The notes below the pieces were generated by a model. The model worked only from the letters and a program-made list of their open reading frames with translations. It had not been told where the DNA came from and ran no database searches. From Branchipolynoe longqiensis (lineage: Eukaryota > Annelida > Polychaeta > Phyllodocida > Polynoidae): 64,000 nt of DNA. The stretch covers positions 9,844,963-9,908,962 of the forward strand of contig CM059194.1 of NCBI GenBank assembly GCA_030323885.1. Direction: 5' to 3'. Positions 40,016-51,039 of this stretch are shown here, piece after piece. Numbering within the stretch: the first letter of the stretch is position 1; each line of letters begins with the position of its first letter. The position numbers and the translations under genes are program-made.

Positions 40016-40529
40016 GAAAGATGTTATGTTGTTTTGCTAAAACGGCGAAATTGGACCAATTTGAGGCAGAAACCTGAGAGGAAGAGTGAGAGGAACAGAG
40101 AGGTGGAGGAGGTGGTAGCACCACAGCAATATGATATGGAGAACAGGTATGATACTATCCTAATGTAGAATTGGTTCCCGGATCTGTGGCTGTGCAAGTA
40201 GGCTGTAGGGAAATATGATACAGACAACAAGAAATAAGACTGTGTGAACAGAGTAAGGGAAGGCAAGCCTTCTATCTATATTTTTATAGTGCATAGGTTC
40301 CCTGGTCAGGTGTCACACCACCCCTGTCACCCAATAGGAGAACAGCATTTCCAGTCCCCATGGCAACCGGTAGTCTGCCCACCATCCGTGGCTGCCTGGC
40401 CACAACCACCATTGATCTGGCTGCTCCTCACAGCCTGATTGTATTGACCCCTACTGGATTGTGTTGACCCCTACTCAGGCAGAAGGCCCAGGTCCTGAGT
40501 GCCACTGCACTCAACCTGCCAGCACTCAC
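40016..40529. other. No gene recognised
   Basis: Unique-looking sequence; small open frames only. Confidence 0.4.
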
Positions 40530-40866
40530 TATGTTTGTTTGTTGTTGTTTTACATCCTAGCAACATCTAAGGTCATATCAGGACGGGTACCGACTTGTGA
40601 CAGTGCACACTCATGGCGACTTTATAGTGCTGCCCCACTGGAGGACCAGGCCGCCAACACCATGACCTGATGTCCCACTCAGTCACATTATCCTGACACT
40701 GAGCCAACCAGTCCTTTCCCTATCCTAATAATGCCGAGCTCCAGGCTAGGAAGCAACAAGTATCAATTTTTAAGTCATTGGTTTGACTCGACCAGGGTTC
40801 GAACCCACGACCTACCAACACGGGAGCCGGATGCTCTAACTCATTCGGCCATCCCGTCTGGTCACT
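40530..40866 (-). repeat. SINE-A, full length
   Basis: Tail GTTTGTTGTTGTTTTACATC at 40533; head end TTCGGCCATCCCGTCTGG near 40860. Confidence 0.88.
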
Positions 40867-40976
40867 CACTATGTCATCCACATGAACTCAGTTATAACCC
40901 AACCAATACATAATCATACACATACATACAAACTCCACTGGCATATGAATAACACATCACATAATAGAACGAGACA

Positions 40977-41008
40977 TGTGAATATGGCCTATGCTGCCGA
41001 CACGGTAT
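40977..41008 (+). repeat. LINE 3' UTR scrap
   Basis: GAATATGGCCTATGCTGCCG ACACGG matches 61655-61680; about 30 bp. Confidence 0.5.
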
Positions 41009-41012
41009 TAAG

Positions 41013-41563
41013 GCTCAGTCACACTTTACCGGATTGGGGTACCAGATAGAAAACGGACACTGTCCGCTGAAATACGTCAATGTCCGTTTTATATACGGTA
41101 CGCATCTGGCGTGTCCGTTCTCTGTCCGGTTGCATGTTTTGAACATGCAGAAAACTTGTACCGGACACTGCTGGACTGACATGTACGGTTGGTGTCCGTC
41201 TTATGTCCGTTTAGTCCGGTTCATGTCTGGTACCCATCCGTTACGTCTCCGGTTTGCTTCCTGCAGAGTCCATTGACGGTGTTTCAGGAATTTGGTCAGT
41301 ATACGTTTTCGGCGTGTCCGTGAATAGTCCGGTACGTGTCCGGTTGATGTTCGGTCATTCCGTTAGACATTTGGTTGTGGTCCGGTTATCGTCCGATGGC
41401 TATTCGTTAATGTACGTTCCTTGTCCGTTTAGTGTCCGTTTCGTCCAGCGGAAAGCGCAACATTTCGACACATTTTGGTACATTTTGATACCAAACACCA
41501 CCGCACTCTAAAAAATGTTGTCCGGTTGTGTCCGGTACTCAATCCGGTAAGGTGTGATAGGCA
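41013..41563. mobile_element. Fold-back element H5 (TCCGG-rich type)
   Basis: Left end CTCAGTCACACTTTACCGGA and right end TCCGGTAAGGTGTGATAGGC are inverted. The interior is packed with TGTCCGGT/TGTCCGTTT motifs on both strands. A GTTTTGAACATGCAGAAAAC hairpin-like core lies at 41136-41155. Same architecture as H1-H4 with a different filler motif. Confidence 0.7.
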
Positions 41564-41832
41564 CTCAAAGCAACCACTTGAAAGGGCCACAAAGCCATGC
41601 TTCTGGGCCAACTTACGCACACCTGTGTCGTCTGCTACATGTGCCGTGTTGATGAACTGATTAAATGTCGCTTTAGAACACAAATAACCTATATGTTTTA
41701 TCAACGCATAACATGACTGAGCATACATTTGTGTTTGGAAAGTCTAAGAACCAGGAGCACGTGGCCTCAATAATTGTGTACGTATTTAATTGTTGTTTTA
41801 CTTGTTTATGCTGTGAAGTGTGGTGTTTTATA
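41564..41832. other. Spacer between fold-back elements
   Basis: Unique; no gene recognised. Confidence 0.35.
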
Positions 41833-42418
41833 GCCCTGTCACACTATGACGTATCTCACCGGCGTGCCGCCAATGCGGAAAATCAATTTTAATCGTTGAG
41901 AAATGTCAAACTTTTCGGCATCAGCGCAACACGTTGGTAGCGTGCGGCCGACGTTGTGGTAACGTATATCGATGCGTGCGAAAAAACCCAAAAAAGTTTG
42001 GCGCGCCGTCCTGATATGACCTTAGATGTAGCTAGGACGTAAAACAACAAATCAACATTTTGGCGCAACCTGTGCGCATGACCCTAATGCGCGCGTGACG
42101 TGTGCTTGGCGTTCGCATTACGTTATTCCAGCGAGGTCGGCGTGCTTCTGACGTCGCCATAATATTGGCACCCGCGTGTTGTCGCACATCGAAAGTTTTC
42201 TGCAAGCACAAAACTTTGCCGATACCCTGATGCCCGCCACTGATCCTCGCCGACCGTCGCCGTCCATCAACGAATACCAACGCTCGCCTAATGCGTGCCT
42301 AACGCATGCCTAACACGTGTCTACCGTGTGCCTAACGCTTCCTGACGTATCCCGACGTTGAGGCAAAACATCACCCACGTCGACGCGCGTTGGTGAGAAA
42401 CGTCGTAATGTGACAGCC
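41833..42418. mobile_element. Fold-back element H3 with embedded SINE-A tail
   Basis: Ends GCCCTGTCACACTATGACGT and ACGTCGTAATGTGACAGC. Filler of ACGT/GCGTG motifs. Core AAAGTTTTCTGCAAGCAC with AAAACTTT at about 42191. A 49-bp SINE-A tail (TCCTGATATGACCTTAGATG...) sits at 42007-42055. Confidence 0.75.
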
Positions 42419-42914
42419 CCATTAGTGACCACTTACGCTTTTTTCGTCTTTCTGTACTTGCCGTGCAACTTCCCGAGCTTGACGAAGACGACCCGTGACG
42501 GTGGCGACCCCCGGTGTGCGTGTCGCCACCTGCTCCTCCTGGGTTCCTCCTGGGTTCTCTGGCCGATATGTCGAGTACAGCCAGCTCCTCCTCCTAGGGC
42601 GTATTCGGGTCACCCGAGCGACTTTTTTTGGCGCATGCGCACGTCCTATAGACTCGGGTTGAATAATCGAATACGCTTCTCCCACGCTCGGGGTGGAACA
42701 AATGGTGGCTTAATCCAAAACTTGTTCTTTAAAAAAAAAAAATCGATATAGCTACAGCAAAATAGGATTTATAGTATTTTTTTGATTGAATAGTTTAGTT
42801 ATATTTCCATTTCATTAATCTAATTTAGTAAAAAACAAAATAAACAAAAAACAAAAAAAACACACATAGGACTTGTACTGCTACAGGACGGTACCAGCAC
42901 AAATTTGACGTCAT
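42419..42914. other. No gene recognised; small hairpin at 42597-42690
   Basis: GGGCGTATTCGGGT... and ...ATCGAATACGC form inverted ends of a ~90-bp segment; a related CTCGGGTGACCCG lies at 43180. A-rich at 42728-42740 and 42830-42865. Confidence 0.4.
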
Positions 42915-43076
42915 CGCTAGCTGGTCATGGTGCTGGCGGCCTGATCTTCCAAGTTCCAGTGAGGCAGCACTATAAAGTCGCCATGAGTGCGCACTGTCAC
43001 AAGTCGGTACCGGTCCTGATATGAACATAGATGTTGCTAGGACGTAAAACAACAACAAACAAACAAAAAAAAACCT
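42915..43076 (+). repeat. SINE-A 3' half
   Basis: GGTCATGGTGCTGGCGGCCT to GATGTTGCTAGGACGTAAAA with a (CAAA)n tail. Confidence 0.83.
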
Positions 43077-43270
43077 TGCCAAACCCAGCCAAGACGTGGG
43101 TTACTGGGGTCGTGACTTTTTGCACACGGCATGTGTTTTTGTAAACTCCACTCGCGGTGTTCGATTTGAAATTCTAGCAACTCGGGTGACCCGTTTATAC
43201 TTGTGACGGCACTAGACGGCGTTAAACGGCGCAACACACCGCAAGCCAACGTTCCCATTTAGACTTTATG

Positions 43271-43840
43271 GTGCTGTCACATTACGACGCTTCTCGCTAA
43301 CGTGCGTCGACGTATGTGATTTTTTGGCACTACATCGCGATACGTCAGGAAGTGTTACACATGCGTTACGCATGCATTGGTATACGTTGATCTACAGTGA
43401 CATTCGGCAGTGCATATCAAGGGATTGGCAAAGTTTTGTGCTTGCACAAAACTTTCGATGTGCGACAACGCGCGGATGCCAGCATTATGGCGACGTTAGG
43501 AGTGCGTCGAGATACGTTAAACATGCTGGAATAACGTTATGTGAACGCTAGGCACACGCCACGCGTGCGTGAGGCTCATTGCGCCAAACTGTTGCTTTGT
43601 TGGTTTGTTGTTGTTTTATGTCCTAGCAACATCTAAGGTCATAACAGGACGGTGAGCCAAACTTTTTTTGTTTTTTTTCTCACGCATCGATATACATTAC
43701 CACAACGTCGGCCACATGCTACCAACATGTTGCGCTGACATCAAACTTTTTCCCACCGCGGCGAAAAGTTTGACGTTTCTCAACTTTTTTTGCACATTGG
43801 CGGCGCGCCGGCGAGAAGCATTGTAATGTGACAGCGCCAT
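43271..43840. mobile_element. Fold-back element H4, inverted relative of H3
   Basis: Ends GTGCTGTCACATTACGACGC and ATTGTAATGTGACAGCGCC. Core GTTTTGTGCTTGCACAAAAC, a perfect palindrome at about 43433-43452. It carries the SINE-A tail at 43598-43655 at the position equivalent to that in H3, in reversed orientation, as expected if the whole element is inverted. Confidence 0.75.
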
Positions 43841-44347
43841 TACATCGAGCCATTTTGTATTTCAGGGTGGATTAGATGCATGACCGTGGCATGTCCATTT
43901 CTGTGTTGGTTTGTGCCATTACACATACCCAGGTGGACTGTGCCATGTGGTGATAGCTTTCCTGATTTCCTTTGTACGTAGGAGGGATAATTGTCCTATT
44001 TTTAACACCTACCATTTTCTCTGGCCTGTCTTTTGCTTTTTGTGCCAGTACACAGCAAGCAGCGACTGCACTCAGCAGCAGGTGTGATTTTGCTGTGTCA
44101 GTAAGTAGTTGTTTTCTTTAGGAATTTTGTGTAGTGGTCAAGATTACGGATTGCGCATTGTTTGTGTTTTGTTTATTCCAGGCATGTGCCATCTGGGCCG
44201 AAATGAAACCATTACTGCCATGTTTAAGCTGAAGCTGCCATCATTCCGATAATCAAATCTGTGGGGTTTCCCCCCGCAGAACCTGCTACATCCCCTATAA
44301 AATGGCCTACTTAATATGAAATTGACAGATTTGAACTTGAAAGCACA
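43841..44347. other. No gene recognised
   Basis: Unique sequence; no ORF with a recognisable domain. Confidence 0.4.
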
Positions 44348-44761
44348 TAGATAAAAAATTCACCCGGTACTTGTAGTAGACGGGTGAACGACAACGTAGT
44401 GTAAATACGGGCGAAAATAGCTTTAGTATGGAACAGGAAGTAGAATGCCTGCCTCCAGTGTCAAATGGTTACTTATATCAGAACAGAGTTGGTAAAATGG
44501 GAGAGAATGTAAAAATACAAGATGGCGGCCATAGAACGCCATTGATTTCACTTTTAAATCTTATTAAACCAGATGTTTTATTATATTTTTCAACTCAAAG
44601 GTAGTGGGGAAATATGAAGACATATACAAAGAATTTACGTTGCTTCTTACTCTTAGATTGTGAAATTAGGCTCTCATTTCATTAACCCGCTTTTTCGACC
44701 GTTTTTATATAAGGCTGATCTTCACCCGTGTACTGCGACTACTGGGTGAATCCTTTATCTA
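44348..44761. mobile_element. 9-bp-TSD MITE G2
   Basis: TAGATAAAAAATTCACCCGG and GGGTGAATCCTTTATCTA ends; flanks GAAAGCACA and GAAAGCATA give a 9-bp duplication with one mismatch. Internal sequence is in the opposite orientation to G1 and G3. Confidence 0.8.
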
Positions 44762-44861
44762 GAAAGCATAGTGCTCGAGTCTCTTTGACAGAAAACAACT
44801 CAAATGGATTTTCCGGTTTTTGCGCCTGGATCCTTCATTATATGTCATTGACAGATTAACA

Positions 44862-45054
44862 CAGTGGTTCCTGCTGAGCCAGTGTCAGGATAATGTGACT
44901 GACTGGGATATCAGGCCATGGTGCTGGCAGCCTGATTTCCCAGTGGGGCAGCACTATAAAGTCACCATGAGCGTACACTGTCAAAAGTGTCGGTGTCCGT
45001 AATGATATGACCTGAGATGTTGCCCGGACATAAAACTCCAACAAACCAAACATT
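44862..45054 (+). repeat. SINE-A 3' half
   Basis: From CCAGTGTCAGGATAATGTGA to GATGTTGCCCGGACATAAAA. Confidence 0.83.
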
Positions 45055-45214
45055 CTGACTCATCCCGCAGCAACCCCAGCCTGCCGTACGTCTATTTGAA
45101 CTGTGTGTACTGCCAACTCGTGATTGTAAACACAGCGGTGTAATAGTCACCTAGACTGGTAGCACCAGTAGCGTACAGACAGGCAACTACCATGGCTGCG
45201 TCCAGGGTACGCCT

Positions 45215-45631
45215 TAGATAAAAGATTCACCCGTACCTCCAGTACGGGGGTGAAAACCAACCCATTAGAAAAACTGGCGAAGAATTTTGACATGCTGGGT
45301 TAATTAACTGAGCTGGTAAATTCTTAATTTAAGAAGCACAATATATTCTTTATGTACATCTTCATATTTACCCGGTACTTTTGAGTTGAAAAATATAATA
45401 AAACATATACTTTAATGCAATTTAAAAGTGAAATCGGCAGCATTCTATGGCCGCCATCTTGTCTTTTTGCATTCTCCCCCATTTCACCAACTCTGTGCCG
45501 ATATAAGTATCCATTTGATACTGGAGGCAGGCATTCTACTTCCTGTTCCATACTAAAGCTATTTTCGCTCGTATTTAGACTACGTTGTCATTCACCCCTG
45601 TACTGGAGGTACGAGGTGAATCTTTTATCTA
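45215..45631. mobile_element. 9-bp-TSD MITE G3
   Basis: TAGATAAAAGATTCACCCGT and GGTGAATCTTTTATCTA ends; perfect 9-bp duplication GGTACGCCT at 45206-45214 and 45632-45640. The 417-bp body includes GCCGCCATCTTG. The cleanest copy for defining the family. Confidence 0.85.
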
Positions 45632-45640
45632 GGTACGCCT

Positions 45641-45969
45641 CAGAGACGATTCTGAGACAGCTCCACAATGTCTTTTTGGCCAATGTGCATTCAGGTTGTG
45701 CCTCAGAGTAGACTCTGTGATGTCAAACTTTTCAGGTAGGAGGCAAAAATGCCTCTAAAATGGCCGTGGTTTTCAGTGGTTTCAGCCAATCAGAGCTATT
45801 CTTTCAATTGCCAATGGCTGAACCCTATGGAGGCCGCCATTTTCGAGGGACCTGACAGCCAAAGCCATTCAGACTAGCGCGACGTCTGGAATTTCTCCGA
45901 CTGTCTACCTGTCTATGCAGCTTCTTGCGTGAGAGGTCAGTGCAGACTTCCACACTGTACATAAAATCC
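45641..45969. other. No gene recognised; mini-LTR scrap at 45902-45955
   Basis: CTACCTGTCTATGCAGCTTC TTGCGTGAGAGGTCAGTGCA matches the terminal 50 bp of the mini-LTR repeat; otherwise unique. Confidence 0.45.
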
Positions 45970-46310
45970 TAACCAGACGGGATGGCCGAATGAGTTAGAT
46001 CGTCCGTCTCCCGTGTTGGTAGACCATGGGATCGTGGGTTCAAACCCTGGTCGAGTCAAACCAATGACTTAAAAATTGATACTTATTGCTTCCTAGCCAG
46101 ACGCTCTGCATTATTAGGATCGTGCAAGGATTGGTTGGCTCAGTGTCAGGATAATGTGACTGAGTGAGATATCAGGTCATGGTGCTGGTTGGCCTGGTAT
46201 CCCAGTTGGGCAGCACTATAAAGTCACCATGAGTGCACACTGTCACAAGTCAGTACCCGTCCTGATATGACATTAGATGTTGCTATGACGTAAAACAGCA
46301 ACAAACAAAC
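45970..46310 (+). repeat. SINE-A, full-length reference copy
   Basis: ~340 bp. The tRNA-like head (GACGGGATGGCCGAATGAGT; B box GGTTCAAACCC here, GGTTCGAACCC in others) resembles Leu/Ser tRNA. Body: CAAACCAATGACTTAAAAAT, CTTCCTAGCCAGACGCT, TTAGGAT...GCAAGGA, GTGTCAGGATAATGTGACTG, GCAGCACTATAAAGTCACCA, CACAAGTCAGTACCCGTCC. The 3' end TGACATTAGATGTTGCTATG ACGTAAAAC is followed by (CAAA)n. Transcribed by pol III if active and moved by a LINE; partner not identified. At least 25 copies or fragments lie in this window. Confidence 0.9.
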
Positions 46311-46719
46311 ATTAATCCTTGCTCAAAGTCAAATAAGCGAGACATGCGCCATGGCGTGTTGGTACGACGTGACCTAGATCTGTCTGGTTGTTGGCCTGGT
46401 TGCCTAGATTACCTGTGTCAATGGCTAGAGCCTGATCCAGAGTGCCTACTGCATTCAAAATATGGGTGCCCTACTTCGACGCACTCAATGCTCCGGGCGG
46501 CATGTATTAATTCCAGCAAGACACCTACCAACAGCCGCCGGCCATTGGGGGCAGAGTGGATTTGCCATATAACTTAGTGATAAGCGATAAGCGATAATTG
46601 GCCGAACACAACTCATAGCTACCCCCCCCCCCCCACCCCCCGCTCACCCCCAAATGGTGTGCTATATAATTAAATATATTTGCAATGGCAATTCCACTGG
46701 TATATATACATTAGAAACA
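46311..46719. other. No gene recognised
   Basis: Unique; C run at 46622-46645. Confidence 0.4.
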
Positions 46720-46988
46720 GACTAGGCGTGATGGCCGAATGAGTTGAGTGTTTGTCTCCCGTGTTGGTAGATCGTGGATTCTAACCGATGCGTTTGAACC
46801 CTAGTCGAGTCAAACCAATGACTTAAAAATGTCTACTTGTCGCTTCCTAGCCACGTGCTCGGCATTATTAGGATAGGGCAGGGACTGGTTGGCTCAGTGT
46901 CAGGATAATGTGACTGAGTGGGATATCAGGTCATGGTGCTGGTGGTCTGGTATCCCAGTGTGGCAGCACTAGAAAGTCGTCATGACAG
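46720..46988 (+). repeat. SINE-A lacking its tail, fused to an inverted copy
   Basis: Head GGCGTGATGGCCGAATGAGT; runs to GCAGCACTAGAAAGTCGTCA and then turns into the reverse complement of the same region. Confidence 0.85.
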
Positions 46989-47205
46989 TGACAGTGCACA
47001 CTCATGGCGACTTTATAGTGCTTCCCCACTAAGAGAACAGGCCGTCAGCACAATGGACTGATATCCCACTCAGTCACATTATCCTGACACTGAGTCAATC
47101 AGTCCTTGCCATATTATAATAATGCCGAGCACCTGGGTTCGAATCCAACGATCTACCAAAACGGGAGACGGACACTCAACTCATTCGGCCATCCTGTCTG
47201 ATTGT
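46985..47205 (-). repeat. SINE-A inverted partner
   Basis: CAGTGCACACTCATGGCGAC through ATTCGGCCATCCTGTCTG; tail-to-tail with 46720-46988. Confidence 0.85.
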
Positions 47206-48175
47206 AAAATTTCCCGATATTTAGACATTGGAGGATGGTGTGAACTAGTCTATAGTAATTACGATTGTTATATAAAAAGGTAAATGGTATATAAAGCCAG
47301 AGGCATTAAGGTATTATGTGGTGCTGGTGATCCTTTACTGAGTTGATAGGGGCACTACTTTTAGTGTGACAGAGCCTTGGGAGCTCTGCTCACATACCCC
47401 CTCCTCCCCAATTGTTGTTTACAGATCAATACACACCCAGACACAACAGGGCACTCTAGCCATAAACAACCAAGGCTTGGATACAGGCAGGTTGGATCTT
47501 CATTGGTTGGTTGCAGAATGCCTAGTGCTGATTGGAGGAGCTGATCAGGTGTGACAGCCATCTTGGATTCATGAGACTATATATTAATAAACCTGAGGGT
47601 GTAAGCTCTCCTTCTGTGAACTTTTCTACTATACCTTTCTCTTGCCTGTAGTGATTTCATATTTAGCCTACCTACACAACCACAGCTGCCAGCCGTCGAC
47701 TTTACATGGTGTAAAGGGTAGCAGCTAACGGTTGAGTGTGTTCTGTGGAAAATGTCTTTAACAGGATTTCCACCACCAAGGTGCCCGCTGACAGCAGTAG
47801 CAATAACTACTATTTCGGGTAGCAGTCACTGCACAAAGGAAAAGGTCTATGCTTACTCTTTCCAAATTGGGAAGGGTTTGCTTCAATGTCGCTGTTGTTG
47901 CTTATGTTGTTGCCTCTCTCTGTTTACCTCAGTGAGTGGGCATTTATTATTTGTGTGAGGCTATTAATCAAGGGCTGGGGGGGGGGGGGGATAACCAAGA
48001 ACGTACGGTTTGCATATATATGAGGTATACAATACTTTATGTGATTATATATCATGTTTCCTATTTACCATTGATTGTTCATCATCTGTTATATTTCATA
48101 GTGTTCCAAAATCGTGTGTCGAAGTAACTCATTATATATAACTGATAATCACATTACCGCCATGGTAACCAGGAG
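47206..48175. other. No gene recognised; possible host intron/intergenic DNA
   Basis: One of the longest stretches without obvious repeats. G run at 47969-47980. Small open frames show no domain. Confidence 0.4.
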
Positions 48176-48500
48176 TTGTGGCGTTCTCTGTGGCGGAGTG
48201 GTTAGAGTGTCTGACTTTTTTCTAGGTCAGACTCCTAATCTGAGGGTCGGCGGTTCGATTCCCCGTGCCCCCAGCTCTGCCAATTTGGATTTCCAACGCT
48301 GTGTATAACTTACAGCGTCATCAAAGGCCGGTTGCTCTCAAACCATGTCTATGTGGTGTGGGAGGTTAAAAATCCCTTGGGTCGGTAAAAGTGTAGGCTC
48401 AGACTTTCTATCGACCAGCAGTGGAGTGGGGAAGACCAGTCGTCTGTGACTGGGATTTCCCCTGCTTGGGACAACTAATGTACCAACAAATATATAAAAA
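48176..48500 (+). repeat. SINE-C, full length
   Basis: Head GTTCTCTGTGGCGGAGTGG through GGTAAAAGTGTAGGCTC, then the 3' end CCAGCAGTGGAGTGGGGAAG, GATTTCCCCTGC and ACTAATGTACCAAC. The flank (ATGAGAGACAAATAAGTGTT..CTACCATTCGCTATAT) is also shared, inverted, with 60310-60365. Confidence 0.87.
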
Positions 48501-48699
48501 TGAGAGACAAATAAGTGTTCACACTTCCTGTCTACCATTCGCTATATCGGTATATCACAGGAGAGATCTCTTAACCCTCCATCCCCATCTGTGAATGGGC
48601 TCACCCATCTACAATTTTCTTAAATAAACGATGAATGGTAGGGGTTATGTGTGCTAACCAGGCATCAAAACACTACATACCAATGTATCATAAATAAAG

Positions 48700-49260
48700 C
48701 TTTTTTGTCAGCGACGGCGAAAACTGGTCTTCTATTCCGGTAGTGTGGCAATACACTTATTTACAATTGAGCAGAGTGACAGTTGGCTCACGGTGTAGAG
48801 GAGGCGGAGAGGAGAGAATGCCCGCTCCGCAGTGAATAACATGGAGGTTAAAGTTGCATGGTCCGATGGTTTTGCATTTTGGTAATTTTTCTGAGATAAA
48901 TATATTAAATTGATCGTTATAATCTACCTTATTTCAGGTTAAAGTAACTTTGATTTTAGATGGATAAGTTTTGAGATATTTGAAATTCAAACATGTAAAC
49001 TTAGTTTTGGCAAGCACGCCAAAACTCTGATATCATAGGCTTCAACAGTAACAGGTTCTATCAAATTGCCTCAGTGTTCCCTTCTATGTGGCAATAAATG
49101 CTTAATATGTGCATCAATATCTAAGTTAGACATGTAGAGTCCAATCTATATAATTATTTTGGTTTTGAAAATTTGATGTTTCATCGGATTATGCAACTTT
49201 AAGGTGGTTAGAAAGAAACATTAAGGGGCTGCCATTATTTATATGCTGTATAAGAATGAT
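48700..49260. repeat. Retroelement debris carrying a TTAA-MITE
   Basis: 48775-48845 (GAGTGACAGTTGGCTCACGG...CCGCTCCGCAG) matches 1848-1905; 49203-49235 (AACATTAAGGGGCTGCC) matches 1933-1960. The MITE lies exactly between the matching blocks. 48703-48765 also matches 63735-63800. Confidence 0.7.
48848..49202 (+). mobile_element. TTAA-MITE, full length (355 bp)
   Basis: TTAAAGTTGCATGGTCCGAT ... ATCGGATTATGCAACTTTAA. The related locus near 1.91 kb lacks it, giving an approximate empty site. Confidence 0.85.
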
Positions 49261-49469
49261 ACAAGCATAATAACCCGGAATATCCCTCGTTTCCCTCATC
49301 ACTCACTCAGCTCCATGGACTGATGGAGTTTGTCCTAGTCATCTACTGCTCCAGCCTCCCCAATCCCAGCTCTGATTGTGGCGCCACCATCCCTGCACAC
49401 TGTAAGTGCCACTCACTGTACCGCTGAAATAGATTTACATTCTATAAATTATATAGTACATAAGGTAGT

Positions 49470-49726
49470 CTGATATTGTCACCAGCAGCTGAAATACCAA
49501 TATTAATCGTTACACAAATAATATCCTCTGAGTTCTGGCACCAATAGATATAGTCTGATATTGTCATCAACAGATAGCTGAAGTTACCGAAATAATAATA
49601 TAATATTAATAATTCCAAGGCTTACCTGACATATAATTTGACATTTCACACATGTGGAAATAATTATTGAGGATTTGCTTGTGATGTAGGCAAGACACTA
49701 CTCCTGCATCATGGTTGGATAGAAGC
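49470..49726 (+). repeat. Retroelement debris, inverted relative of 51620-51790
   Basis: AGTCTGATATTGTCACCAGC and AGCTGAAAT match 63812-63865; AATAATTATTGAGGATTTGC and ATGGTTGGATAGAAGC match 51651-51735 inverted. Confidence 0.65.
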
Positions 49727-50139
49727 TTGATTGATTGATTGATTGATTGATTGGTGGTTGCTTTACACCATGTCGGCAGAATAGGCCATATTCACGGCGA
49801 GAAATGTTTGTTTTTTGTTCAAACCATTGCTTTTACATGTAAAAGCAGACAATCAATTATGTGCCAATAGACACTCATTAAATTAGAAAGCTCACACTCA
49901 TATATTTGTGGTCAAGGGAAACAAATTCCCATAGAAAAAGAAAAGTTTTATTAATAATTGATAGAATGTATTTAGTAAACTATATGAGGTGGTACAGTCC
50001 AGCTGCCCTCAAAAAGGCTAAAATGTTTTCCTGTTTTACCTTAGTAAAAAGGTCATGCATACTGTCTGCAGTAAAGAACTGTTGGCACAGGGCCAACAAA
50101 TCAACGCAACTTAGTCAAATGTGTTTGAGTGTCAGCGGG
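49727..50139 (-). mobile_element. RNase H LINE, short 5'-truncated insertion
   Basis: 3' tail TTGATTGATTGATTGATTG at the left; the text matches 19165-19440 and the reverse of 61300-61708. Perfect 9-bp duplication GATAGAAGC at 49718-49726 and 50140-50148. It retains only the last ~45 codons and the 3' UTR. Confidence 0.85.
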
Positions 50140-50524
50140 GATAGAAGCAGTTCCTTCTACTATCAAGTGTATGTGTTAAGTCACCGCATGATATGTTTAA
50201 TTTGAACACTTATTGAGTAAGTTATGCTCTTAAATAATGTATCAGCTACGTAAAGATTACTTGCTACATCCACCATTTTGTTATTTCAGTTATGAATTGT
50301 GTTATCCTGGTTAGTTCAAATACCCTATCCAAAGGACTAACCTATAAAATAGAACATTATTATTGTTATTATTATTAATATTATCACCAATTAATGTCAT
50401 TTCAACCCCCAGTGAATATTCATGGTTCTAAATAACACTCAGGGGTTGAACTAATATTATTTAGGAGCATAACTTTCTCAATAAGTGAAATTCGGCTCAA
50501 ATTAAACCCAACATCCAAGCGATA

Positions 50525-50881
50525 TTAAAGTTGCATAGTCTGATGATTTTGAATTTCTGTATTTTTTTTCTGAGATAAATATATTAGATCGATCACTAGT
50601 ATTTACTTTACATTAGTTCAAAGTTACTTTTATTTTAAATGGTAAACCTTTTATATATTTTGAGTGCAAACATGAAAAATTAGTTTTGGCAAGCTTGCCA
50701 AAACTCTGACACCATAGACTTCTGCAGTAACAGGTTCTGTTAAATTGACTCAGTATTGCCTTCTACGCAGAAACAAATGCTTAATAAGTGCATCAGTATC
50801 TAAGTTAGATATGTCAAATCGAATCTAGATAATTGGTTTGGTTTTGAAAATTTGATATTTCATCGGACTATGCAGCTTTAA
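50525..50881 (+). mobile_element. TTAA-MITE, full length (357 bp)
   Basis: TTAAAGTTGCATAGTCTGAT ... ATCGGACTATGCAGCTTTAA. The flanks GATATTAA..TTAAGGCC match GATATTAAGGCC at 51443-51454, a precise empty site with a single TTAA. Confidence 0.9.
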
Positions 50882-51039
50882 GGCCACCGCCGCATCGGCG
50901 TAGTTATTGTGAATGTAAATAAAACAAAAAGCACAAATCTATTCACTGCTACGATCTACTTCTGTTATTTAGAACCATGAATATTCACTCGGGGGTTGAA
51001 ATAATGTTATTTAGGCGCATAACTTACTAAAAAAGTGAA

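Noticed and set aside
45970..46045. Functional tRNA gene (Leu/Ser-like)
   Set aside because: It is the head of a SINE: same body follows in many copies, imperfect cloverleaf, no independent 3' terminator.
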